A model generated the notes under the pieces. The model was not told the DNA's origin, did not search any database, and saw nothing but the letters and a program-made list of their open reading frames with translations. From Ustilaginoidea virens (taxonomy: Eukaryota; Ascomycota; Sordariomycetes; Hypocreales; Clavicipitaceae), in contig NC_057319.1 of assembly GCF_000687475.1 (NCBI RefSeq), forward strand, positions 1 to 64,000: DNA of 64,000 bases. Direction: 5' to 3'. The position numbers and the translations under genes were made by a program. Below are positions 12,491 through 21,004 of the stretch, one piece after another (position 1 is the first letter of the stretch; each line of letters starts with the position of its first letter).

Positions 12491-12770
12491 GCGTTTGGAA
12501 GGTATTAGTAATATTATGGGTGGCAAGTGTGTGGATTTTCCTATATTCAATATTGTGTTGTTTTACTGCGTTTACTACTGCCCCTTTTTGCCCCTTTGTT
12601 TTGGCTGCGATATTCAACATACCGACTGTACAGTATAATGCCGGCCGCGCGGCGCGACAACGTTATCGCCGGCACAACCTGCCGAGACCGCGCCGCACTT
12701 TTCTTTCTATATGTGCGCCTTACATCCTAGCGATTCCGATATTTGCTTCTATAAAGAGAGAAGCTGCCAG
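12491..12770. other. Post-element region with nested hairpin
   Basis: No gene. Just past the copia remnant the DNA becomes GC-richer. At 12729-12741 AGCGATTCCGATA is matched by its exact reverse complement at 12771-12783, and an inner stem GCTTCT/AGAAGC lies at 12745-12750 and 12760-12765. This may be the meeting point of two opposed repeat ends. Confidence 0.6.
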
Positions 12771-13115
12771 TATCGGAATCGCTATCGCAAGGTGCCCAAT
12801 TGGGCACCAATTGGGCACATTGCGACGGATATGCCGCGCACACCCGATGCGCACGATATGGCCACTTTAGCCCCTTTTGCCCCTTTACCCCTGAGCCCGG
12901 TAGGGCACGCGGGCAGCCCGGCCCGACTGCGCCGATGCACATGACAACGGCACGCACAAAAAGGCCACATCGTGTAATTACTCTTTTGCTTCCTTTCTTT
13001 CCTCTTAGATAGTCAGTCATAATCAAAGAAGTAATCATACCTTTGACCGGTGACCTCACGGTACTTGATACCACGCGCGCAACCCTACGTACAACTGGGT
13101 ACCCCTTGATGTGAC
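12771..13115 (+). repeat. GC-rich repeat module, inverse copy of 60815-61143
   Basis: The module runs from TATCGGAATCGCTATCGC through a palindrome around GTGCCCAATTGGGCAC (with an 11-bp internal duplication here), a GC-rich body (GCCCGGTAGGGCACGCGGGC), 'ttactcttttgcttcctttc', and 'gcgcgcaaccctacgtacaa'. It matches 60815-61143 in reverse complement. Partial copies lie at 17660-17820 and 18190-18625. The TGTCGG-type terminus is LTR-like, but no internal domain is attached. Short frames on both strands here are judged non-coding because they lie in a multi-copy repeat. Confidence 0.7.
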
Positions 13116-13149
13116 ACCAACATCAAGCCTTATCAAAAATAAGGCCCGA

Positions 13150-13314
13150 TAAAGGCCTACCTTATTTGGTATACAGTACTAATCCACTGAAAATCCGGAA
13201 GGTAAACGGTAAAGGCCCAAGGTTGGTAAGACCACTGTATATCCGGTGGGACAGTCGTGAGTCCAAGAGACGGTGGAAGGGCCAGCAGTCTAATAGACTA
13301 CTATAGGATTTTAA
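13150..13314 (-). mobile_element. Fragment of outer-family copia LTR
   Basis: On the minus strand it starts TGTTAAAATCCTATAGTAG (at 13314) and follows the first ~165 bp of the LTRs at 36928 and 50256, including 'gattttcagtggatta'. The rest of the LTR is missing. Confidence 0.8.
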
Positions 13315-13732
13315 CAAAGAACTTTTATAATATTAGTAATTAACTCTAATTAAGCAGACTGCTAGCGGTTAGAAGCGTATTATGTATCGTCCGGACCCGT
13401 AGTATTATATAAGGGGTCTATATCTATAGTCGGAGATTGTATATAATATAATAATAAGGGTTGAGAGAGTTTTTTTAATTATAAAGAACTAGCCCTAGGG
13501 CGACTATAGATAGGCGTTAATCGTATATATTAATAAAACTAAGAAGGAAGGAAGGAGAGCCCGAGTCGTGTCCCTTCTGTAGTCTATATATACTCGTGTG
13601 TGCTATAGGGCGGAGCCCTAGCGGTACTCTATTAGTCCGCACCTCTGCCCTATATAATCTATTCCAGCTAGGCACAGGCGCAGCCCGAGCCCCAGCCATT
13701 TCATAACACGGGCGCAGCCCGAGTCCGTGACA
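13315..13732 (-). mobile_element. Gypsy 5' fragment: leader plus LTR (subfamily B)
   Basis: The LTR is 13480-13732 (253 bp). Its minus-strand start TGTCACGGACTCGGGC and paired GGGC..GCCC hairpins are typical of the family. To its left lies leader sequence like that at 32700-32812. The primer-binding site next to the LTR matches the subfamily-B self-complementary site with one mismatch. The remainder of the element is lost. Confidence 0.75.
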
Positions 13733-14085
13733 ATTAGGATATATGCAGGTTTATTATAGTTAACTGTATCGGCACCTATCTTTGTTATCTATAACGTTTA
13801 GGGTATAAAAGGCTGATAATCTGACTGAATAGGTCAATCACTATAAAATAAACTGCAAAAATAAACCACAAAGAATATTGCGATCTTCCGAATAGCTTCT
13901 TTTATTGTATAAAGCCACACAAGTATAATAATAATATGAGGTTTTAATAGATTCAGCCGGAATCTATTATTATACCTTAACAGTTATCTGAGAAGAGCGG
14001 TAGCTATAGTATAATCTTAGATATCGAACGATATAGTGCTATAGCATCTAATAAAAGGATAAGAAAGGGGGTTACTATATTATTT
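13733..14085. other. Intergenic AT-rich DNA, no gene
   Basis: No frame or RNA gene was recognised. The right part resembles, in reverse complement, the segment around 18160-18210 ('ttattaagtgccatagcac'). Confidence 0.5.
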
Positions 14086-14392
14086 ACACAATTGCTACTA
14101 TTAAGAAGTAGGGAGCGAAAGCGGTATATTGAAAAAGGTTAATCTGTATTTACTTAATAATACTCAGGTCACTAGCTATTTATAGTGGGCACGGGGGTAG
14201 CCCTAAGGTGCTACAGTTCCCTCGGTTATATGTGCCACATTCGTAGCCGAACATTCCCGATACATACGAATCCACCGGTATCCCCGCCGATAGTGCCCTA
14301 CCGGGAAAAGGGGCCGCATCGTGCGCAATAGTGCGCGGCACAGCTGTCGCAATATGCCCAATTGGGCACACTGCGACAGCGATTCCGACAGA
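14086..14392 (-). repeat. Composite repeat: LTR-like TATA module plus palindrome module
   Basis: Reading on the minus strand from 14392: TGTCGGAATCGCTGTCGC, the 36-bp near-palindrome centred on the CCCAATTGGG core (14344-14379), then 'tatcggcggggataccgg' (14293), a GGGCTACCCCCGTGCCCAC block and a TATA box CTATAAATAG (about 14176-14185). It ends near 14090 with 'gcaattgtgtaaataata'. The second half is homologous to 61345-61549 and to 17949-18160. Confidence 0.7.
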
Positions 14393-14429
14393 ATCTTATA
14401 TACTAATACTTTAAGAAATAGTTACCTCT

Positions 14430-14583
14430 TAGAGCAAATAATTGTCCCTCACCTATTTAAATTAAGCTTAGGATTTTTTTGTAGTAGAGTAGTACTTTAT
14501 ATGCACGTGAAATTTGGCGCGCATCTATATATACCGAACCTACGACCTACTGGCCTGATCTTACCCCTAAAAGGGACTCTGAT
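14430..14583 (+). repeat. Third copy of the satellite distal end
   Basis: Matches 9565-9706 ('taccgaacctacgacctact' region to 'gggactctgat') and, inverted, 18625-18780. It lacks the upstream satellite units. Confidence 0.8.
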
Positions 14584-14660
14584 CTCTACCAGATAATGAC
14601 TCTACTAGATGATGACTCTACCAGATGATTCCACTATCTGGTAGAGATCATCTGGTAGAG
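14584..14660. repeat. 16-bp direct repeats with inverted copies (hairpin)
   Basis: CTCTACCAGATAATGA-type units start at 14584, 14600 and 14616. They are followed by reverse-complement copies ATCTGGTAGAG (14636-14646) and ATCATCTGGTAGAG (14647-14660). The last direct and last inverse copies form a 14-bp perfect stem. It lies 170 bp beyond the stop codon of the phosphotransferase gene. Confidence 0.8.
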
Positions 14661-14836
14661 AAGGAATAGCTCTGAAGTGAGTATCGACGAGATCCAGCGC
14701 CTCAGTAGCAAGGAATGCACGCTCAATATTCTCCTGGTAGGCGGCAAAACTTAGTTTTATTTTCCCTTGCTTTATACATTCAACGCATTAATATGGCCTT
14801 GAAGACGGAGTACCATATAATTGAAGTCATCAGTTG

Positions 14837-16372
14837 TCAATTCCAGAACCGCGCTAAATGCGCCTTCGCTTTGTCTGGATCCCACTCCTTAAGCTTGCAC
14901 TCTCTTCCCTCCTTCATCTTGACCGCGACCAGATCTTCCATAGCCTCTCTCTGCTTCTGGGTGAGACGGCCCAGCCTTGCACGATAGCCGGCAGCCTCAT
15001 TGGGTCCAAAGTACTTCGGATCTAGATATCGCCAAAAAATCAGGTCAAATGCCCAGCTGTTTCTCGCTGCGAAACCGATCATCCAGGTCTTATCGTCCCA
15101 GCTCTTTCGCATCCTCTCAGAGAGGCACACTTCAGTTGGGGCGCTCCCGTTGAGCTTAGTCCCGTTGCCATTTTTATTTGCTCCAAGCTTCTTTTCCTCG
15201 TCTTCGAGAATACGCAGGAAAGTCCGGAGACGGGGCTCATATGCTTGCATCCATGATTCATAAGCCCCAGGCCACTCGTCGGGCTTCATCAGCAGAAGCC
15301 ACCAGGGAGGATCCTCGGAGAATTGCGTTGGCGCAGCATAGGCGTACTCCCAGTCTATTACGCCGGCTATGCGTAGATCCTTATCGAGAAGAACATTTGA
15401 TGGGCGGAGGTCTTCCGAAAACAGACGGATGTCTGGCTGGCGCGTGCTCTGGCCGTCCGCTGTAGAGGTGAGACGATCCTCGTATACAAGTTGCCGGAAA
15501 AGGAGGCGCGCAACGAACTTGTCTCTAGCATCGTCCTCGTCCAGAATGGCATCGTTGTGCTGAAAGGTGAACTGTGCAATGTGCATGTCCGCAAGGGCAG
15601 CATACCAGCTTTTGATATCAGGGTACGGCGAAGAGGGCAGCACAGCATCCGGCGTTCCGGTAAACTGCATCAGATGGCTCATGTTCTGAATGAGTGGCCT
15701 CCCAGAGACCGAGATATGGCCAGTTTCGTCCTGCAGAAGGGATCCTATGCGGTTGAACTGCAGCCTCGACAACTGAAGCAGGACGTTGGCCAGCTGCCTA
15801 TAGAAAAACTCGAGCTTCTCCTCCTCAATGTTGGGATCAAGCACGTGGTCTTCTCCGGGTGCTAGACTCGAGTCCGCCATGGCGTCAGACATGGTCGATT
15901 CGTGTTCGACATAGTCCATGATGATGAAAGGCCCAAGCCCAAGCGGGTTGTCGGCGGCGGCTCCGAAGTGGTAAATCTTGGGTACCGGGATGGTCGTCTG
16001 CTCTGAAACAAGTCGCATCGTCGCCACCTCAATCATGACCTTTTCATCCGCAAATTTGACGCCAGCTTTATAGGATTAATACTGACTGGAATTGACAAAG
16101 ACCAGAAAGAACTTACGACGATCGATGGGGATTCGTAACGCAACCGACGAGCGGTCATCGTACTCTAAGCGGTAACAGACATTGTTACCCCCTCGGATGG
16201 GCTTGTGGAGCTCGACGGCTTTTCCAGGCTTATGTTGATTGATGAACTTGGCCACGGCGCGGAAACTGTCTGCATTGAGCTGCGCCCTCTCCCAAGCATC
16301 CGCTTGGGCGTCACTTTGCTCCCAAGCAAGGTCGTCCCAGGGCATTAAAACTGGTCTTGGCTTTTTTGCCAT
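14837..16372 (-). CDS. APH/kinase-fold phosphotransferase-family protein (one intron)
   Basis: Predicted 494-residue soluble protein of the fungal aminoglycoside/choline-kinase-like (APH) superfamily; the substrate is unknown and antibiotic resistance should not be assumed. Exon 1 is 16372-16117 and exon 2 is 16065-14837. The 51-bp intron (16116-16066) begins GTAAGT, ends AAG and joins the frame exactly (Arg-Pro-Gly-Val). The start is the ATG at 16372 in a strong context (CACCATGG); the open frame upstream lacks an ATG. Visible motifs: Gly-rich 'RGGNNVCYRLEY' (residues 60-71), 'VALRIP' (77-82), catalytic loop 'SEDLRPSNVLL' with Asp304 and Asn309, and metal-binding 'VIDWE' (Asp324). The loop has Ser-Glu-Asp where many relatives have His-Gly-Asp. 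Codons and base composition look normal with no RIP stops. It is divergent from the gene at 17169. Confidence 0.88.
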
Positions 16373-16525
16373 GGTGAAGATCGTGGCGGGCCCGATACGT
16401 TTAGAACTGATTGGTTTCTCACAGATCTGTCGTCGATCGAACGGAGAGAAAATAGAGCCCTCCACGATGTGATGAATTGATGCCTGAGGCACAAGCTTCG
16501 TACGGACCCTTGTGGCCGTGATAAT

Positions 16526-16819
16526 AAACCGACGGCTGATGTGATATCACAGACCATGCCCCTGGACCAAAGAGCAAAAGAGGCGGCGGCTTTCCGTCGT
16601 GTATATAATGGCAATCCACTTATGGCTATGATCTCCCTATATTGGCTTTTGTGGCTCTGTCTAAGCCTCCACAAACCGACGGCTGTTATGATATTATAGA
16701 CCATATCCCTGGACCAAAGAGGAAAAGAGGCGGCGGCTTCCCGTCGTATCTGTGATAGCAATCCATTTATAGCCATGATCTACCTCTATTGGCTTTTGTG
16801 GCTCCGTCTAAGCCTCCAC
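16526..16819. repeat. 147-bp tandem duplication in the divergent promoter
   Basis: AAACCGACGGCTG starts at 16526 and again at 16673. The following ~147 bp are duplicated, including 'ggaccaaagagsaaaagagg' and 'attggcttttgtggctc'. It lies between the two divergent host genes, so it could affect the regulation of both. The copies differ by a scatter of changes, so the duplication is not recent. Confidence 0.8.
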
Positions 16820-17168
16820 ATCAACGTCTGCGGTCTTGGAAACGGCCGTTGTCGCCGGCGCTATCGCATGCATGTTGGTCGGGCACGGTCAAGTAGCCAG
16901 AGCCGTGCGAAAAGAGCACTATATAGTAGGACCCTATTAAATATATAAGAACCTAAACTCAGGACTGTTCTCGTTTGACCAAAGATTCCAACCTGCGCCA
17001 AGTGCCACTATTTTGACGTTCTTCCTTCCATCGATTCACACCAAGACTTTGTCAGCAAACCCAGCAAAGGTCAGTTCTAGTACATCTTGGATTGCTGGAG
17101 GAAAGAGTACGTACCATTGCAACATTCGCGATAATGATACAAGTAGTAGTCGCCTTTGCAGCGCAAAA

Positions 17169-17354
17169 ATGAGCGATAGCATCCGAATCCCTACTGATGA
17201 TGAGGAGAAGCGCATGAAGGATGCCGCAGAGGCTTCCCAGAAGCGCCGGGAGGAAGCACGGAAGCGCCAGGCAGACGAGGATTTGGTGAAACGGGCGGGC
17301 CAGAACTCCCAGAAAAGACGGGAAGATGCGAAGAATAAGGACAGGGTTATCTAA
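17169..17354 (+). CDS. Small charged helical protein (61 aa), hypothetical
   Basis: The ATG at 17169 (context AAAAATGAG) gives 61 residues ending at 17354. The protein is rich in Lys, Arg, Glu and Asp and has two related segments, 'ASQKRREEARKRQ' (22-34) and 'NSQKRREDAKNKD' (46-58). This pattern predicts a long amphipathic or coiled-coil helix. There is no signal peptide or membrane segment. The frame is open upstream to 17013, but the conserved-looking part starts at the ATG. The upstream region has a TATA-like 'aaatatataag' (about 16937) and a pyrimidine-rich leader, as expected of an expressed fungal gene. Family not recognised. A longer protein through an upstream exon cannot be excluded. 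Confidence 0.55.
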   Translation: MSDSIRIPTDDEEKRMKDAAEASQKRREEARKRQADEDLVKRAGQNSQKRREDAKNKDRVI

Positions 17355-17819
17355 CAGAGGCTGAGGGCTTAGTCTTTGCCATCAACCGTCACACTGAGTA
17401 GTCCGCCAGATTGTTCAGGTCTGTAGAATATTACCTATACATACCATGAGCCGTTACCGGAAATATTTCCTACCACATTGTAGCCGGATGAGCTGGGATA
17501 GATCCGAGACAGGTGAGCGGCTATATAAGTGATGCATCCTTCAACAGCGGCTATCTAAGGGATATAACCAGAGTGCAGGTTTACCGACATATGCCCCCCC
17601 CTTGTCATCCGACCCCCCCATAATAACTCAACTGACCTGATTATTGCTATAGGCTATATTGGAATCACATCAAGGTATACCTAGTTGTACGTAGGGGGCG
17701 CGCGGGATATCGAGGTACCGGGTGATCACGAAGCAAAGGATTCTATTACTTTGCTAATAACTACCTAGAAGGAAGGAAGGGGGCAGTAAAGGGGTAATTT
17801 GATGATATAGTCACATGTG
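17355..17819. other. Intergenic, no gene; partial repeat module at the right end
   Basis: Sequence of normal base composition without a supported gene to about 17650. It then has a diverged copy of the module seen at 18200-18360 ('gtatacctagttgtacgtag', 'aaggggtaattt'). Confidence 0.5.
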
Positions 17820-18160
17820 CGTATATTGTAGTGTCAGGAAGCTTGCAGAGAAAACGCTATACTAAAGAAGGTTTACCCGCATTAGCTAGTCAATACTTAC
17901 TGCACCAGTTATTTATAGTAGGCACGGGGGTAGCCCTAAGGGGCTACTGTCGGCGGGGATATCGGTAGATTCGTGTAATTGTCGGGAATGTTCGGCTAGG
18001 ATGTAGCATATGTAACTAGGGGAACAGTAGCCCCTTAAGGCTACCCCTAGACCTACTATAAATAGCTGGGGCTGCAAGTATTATTTAGTTAATGCTAGTT
18101 AACCTTCTTTAATAGACTGCTTTCTCTCTAAGCTTCCTAATACAGTAGCAATTGTGTAAA
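17820..18160. repeat. Inverted repeat built from the LTR-like TATA module
   Basis: The left arm (about 17820-17951) and the reverse complement of the right arm (18027-18160) share 'agctatttatagtagg', 'gggtagccttaaggggctac' and 'agaaggtt' segments. A ~75-bp spacer starts TGTCGGCGGGGATATCGG at 17949. Spacer plus right arm is a copy of 61345-61549; the left arm is an extra inverted half. Each arm has a TATAAATA box, and the two boxes face opposite ways. Confidence 0.7.
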
Positions 18161-18625
18161 TAATATAACAACCTCATGATTTTTATTCTTTTATTAAGTG
18201 CCATAGCACTATATCTGTTGATATAAACTCGGTATACCCAGTTATACGTAGGGTTGCGCGCGTGGTTTTATATACCGGGTGATCACTAAGTAAAGGATTT
18301 ATTTACTTTACTAATGACTATCTAAAAAAGGGGAAAGGAAGCAAAAGAGGGTAATTACACGATATAGCCTTTTTTTCTAAGCTTCCTAATACAGTAGCAA
18401 TTGTGTAAATAATATAGCAATCTCATAATTTTTATCCTTTTATTAAGTGCCATAGCATTATATCTGTTGATATAAACTCGGTATACCCAGTTATACGTAG
18501 GGTTGCGCGCGTGGTATTATGTACCGGGTGATCACCAAGTAAAGGATTTATTTACTTTACTAATAACTATCTAAGAAAGGGGAAAGGAAGCAAAAGAGGG
18601 TAATTACACAATATGGCCTTTTTAT
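18130..18625. repeat. 249-bp tandem duplication
   Basis: AAGCTTCCTAATACAG begins at 18130 and again at 18379. The units run through 'gataaactcggtatacccag'-like sequence, 'gttgcgcgcgtggt' and 'gcaaaagagggtaattacac'. Copies are close in sequence. The second half of each unit is homologous to 60815-60960. Confidence 0.85.
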
Positions 18626-18639
18626 CAGAGTCCCTTCTA

Positions 18640-19236
18640 GGGGCAGGGTTAGGCCAGTGGGTCGCAGGTTCGGTATATACAGATGCGCGCAAAATTTCGC
18701 GTGCACGCAAAATACCGCTCTACTAAAAAAAAAATTTCCTGGCTTAATTCAGATAAGTGAGGGGCAACCAGTCGCATAGAGTACCAATACATTTAGAGGC
18801 GCGCAAATTTTTATATATACATAAAGTACCACTCTATAATTAAGGGGCAACTGGTTGCTCTGCTCTAAGTAGTAACTATTCGCATAAAGTACTTATATAT
18901 AGAGAGCCACGCAAAATTCGCATATATATAAAGTACCACTCTATAAATAAAAGGCAACTATTCGTATAAGATATTAGTATATATAAAGCCACGCAAATTT
19001 CGCATGCATATAAAGTACTACTCTACAAATAAGGGGCAACTATTTGCCTAGGCAACTATTTACCTAATAAACTATTTACCTAGGCAACTATTTCACTAGG
19101 TAACTATTTGCCTAGGCAACTATTGGTATATATAAAGGCACGCAAATTTTTGCGTATATATAAAATACCACTCTATAATTAAGGGGCAACTATTTCCCTA
19201 GGCAAATATTTATAGAGGCACGCAAAATCTATATAT
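18640..19236 (-). repeat. Inverted copy of the satellite tail (9060-9706)
   Basis: The reverse complement matches 9060-9706, including 'ggcctaaccctgcccc', the A/T run after AAATTTCC, and the GGTACTTTATRTGCA units. It ends abruptly at a Gypsy LTR (19237). The pair forms a ~0.6-kb inverted repeat about 9 kb apart around the first host gene island. Confidence 0.85.
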
Positions 19237-19478
19237 TATAAAGAACTGGCCCTAGGGCTACTACGAATAGGCGTCGAATGAATATATTAAATAAACTAAG
19301 GAGAAAAGAGAGAGGGCCCGAATAGGGGCCTCAAAATAGCCTATTTATGCCCGTACGTAGTATGGGCCAAGTCCTTAGCGAGCCCTCATAACCCTATGCC
19401 AATACTCTTTAGGCTAATTGCAGGCATAGCCTAAGTCCTAGCTATATTATAGCACGGGCGTAGCCCGAGCCCGTGATA
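19237..19478 (-). mobile_element. Gypsy-family LTR (3' LTR, minus orientation)
   Basis: The ends TATAAAGAACTGGCCC and CCCGAGCCCGTGATA are RIP-altered forms of TGTGAAGGACTGG and CCGTGACA. It is followed at 19479 by a pyrimidine run that is the reverse complement of the family's polypurine tract (GGGGGGTA), so it is the 3' LTR of a minus-strand copy. Confidence 0.82.
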
Positions 19479-20098
19479 TACCCCCCTTCTCCCCCTTAGA
19501 GTCGGAAAAATCGCCTTCTATTATTAATTAATCCTCCGCTAGGGACCAATCATATCGCCGATTACTACGCTACGATATCCTTAAATCCGTATATAGGCCA
19601 ATTGCCGGGTATAGGAAGGATTCGTCTGTAAGTATAGTGGATATAGCTATATAATTAATAAGAATCGTATAGTTATTAATTGGGAATAGTATGGTGGAAG
19701 CATGTAGAAGTTTATCGTTAGGCCGTTAGCTAGAGGTTGATTAATATAGTTAGGAATATTATGAAAAATTTTTCGCTAGCTGCTAGCTAGAAATCTCCCT
19801 ATAGTCTTTATTATTTCTTATTAGAGGCTTTTTTCTTTCTTCCCTTCTTCCTATTAAGGCTATTAATAAGTATCGAAGGTCCTTATTATCGTAAGTTTTA
19901 TCCCGCATTAAGCCTATATTATATACTAATCGGTTGAAGTATTATTTTTATCTTACTTGCATTAGTATTCCTTATTAAATTCTATCTCTATTGCAACTAG
20001 CTGCTAACTCTTTTTATAGCGAGACCTAATCTAGCCTATTATAAAGCCTATTAGTAAGTCTTAAGTCCCTACCTATATCGCGAGCGTTTTATATTAAC
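19479..20098 (-). other. Gypsy-related 3' internal segment, no domain recognised
   Basis: Inverse copy of about 35700-36328, which also abuts a Gypsy LTR. It includes 'gctagctgctagctagaaat' and A/T-rich stretches. No protein domain was identified; it may be the 3' region of a third LTR subfamily. Confidence 0.5.
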
Positions 20099-20353
20099 TA
20101 TAACGGACTGGCCCTAAGGCGGCTGCGAATAGGCGTCAATCGGATATATTAATAAAACTAAAGAGGAAGGGAGAAGAGCCCGAATCGGGTCCCTTCCGCA
20201 ATCTATATACATCCATATATGGCGCGGGCTTAAAGCCCTAATATTACCCTATAGGCCCGCGCATCTACCTTATATTATCCGTCCCGGACTAGGCACAGGC
20301 GCAGCCCGAGTCCTAGTTAATCTATAATACAGGCATAGCCCGAGTCCGTAATA
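20099..20353 (-). mobile_element. Gypsy LTR, subfamily B, minus orientation
   Basis: 255 bp, TATAACGGACTGG at the left and GAGTCCGTAATA at the right. It carries ATTAATAAAACT (plus-strand reading), the subfamily-B marker. A pyrimidine tract (TACCCCCCTTCTCC) follows, so this is a 3' LTR whose element continues rightward. Confidence 0.82.
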
Positions 20354-20729
20354 TACCCCCCTTCTCCGGGAAAAATTTATCTATTTCTATATTAGGGTTA
20401 CTATAAGGTTTAACCGGGTCTATTATGTGTCCGAATATCCCCCTATTTAACCTTAAATGCCTCCCGCGTTATAATATCTTTAAAATTCTCTAGCGGTTTT
20501 TAAATCGGCGAGTCATATCCCTTCTATTTTACTAGTATATTACATTTACCACTACGACCCTAAGCATTTTTAGTAGTTAGTATCTCTTCGACCTTGAATT
20601 CCTTATATAGGGTATTAGAGTCCTCTAATAGGACTAATAGGGGACCAGGCCTAATATCTATAAGTATTTAACTTAATAGTAGGTTAGAAGCGGTATATTC
20701 CATAAGATTAATATAAAAAACCAGGTAAA
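20354..20729 (-). pseudogene. Gypsy pol 3' end (chromodomain tail), minus strand
   Basis: 'tccgaatatccccctattta' and the following segment match the pol terminus of the minus Gypsy near 53580-53880. The fragment is cut at 20729 by the plus-strand Gypsy element. Confidence 0.65.
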
Positions 20730-20973
20730 TGTCACGGGCTCGGGCTACGCCCGCGCCACAATATGGCTAGGACTCGGGCTGCGCCCGCATCTAGCCTAAG
20801 AAGGGCAACAGACGGAGTCATAGGACTATACTAAGACTCCGATATATATTATGATCGGGATATAAATAGACTAGATAGAAGGTTCCTATTTAGATCCTTT
20901 TTTTTCCTCTTTAGTCTATTTAATATATATTATTAACGCCTATTTGCAATCGCCCTAGGGCCAGTCCTTTATA
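20730..20973 (+). repeat. Gypsy 5' LTR (subfamily A)
   Basis: Begins TGTCACGGGCTCGGGC and ends CCAGTCCTTTATA (TTCACA in the partner LTR). It has two GGGC...GCCC hairpins near the start, a TATA box TATAAATAGA at 20861-20870, and AGTCTATTTAA at 20914-20924, the presumed transcript start complementary to the primer-binding site. Confidence 0.85.
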
Positions 20974-20974
20974 T

Positions 20975-20985
20975 TTAAATAGACT
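20975..20985 (+). promoter_or_regulatory. Self-complementary primer-binding site (subfamily A)
   Basis: TTAAATAGACT lies one base after the LTR and is the exact reverse complement of 11 bases inside the LTR (20914-20924). No match to a tRNA 3' end is apparent. Tf1 and the sushi group are known to prime from the 5' end of their own transcript with an 11-nt match. Confidence 0.7.
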
Positions 20986-21004
20986 CTCTTAGCCTTACTA
21001 TTAT

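Noticed and set aside
12520..13074. Several overlapping frames of 60-116 codons on both strands
   Set aside because: GC-rich repeat module duplicated at 60815-61143. Frames on opposite strands overlap and contain palindromes.
15000..15865. Plus-strand and other minus-strand frames of 60-124 codons within the phosphotransferase gene
   Set aside because: Shadows of the spliced APH-family gene, whose frame carries the conserved motifs.
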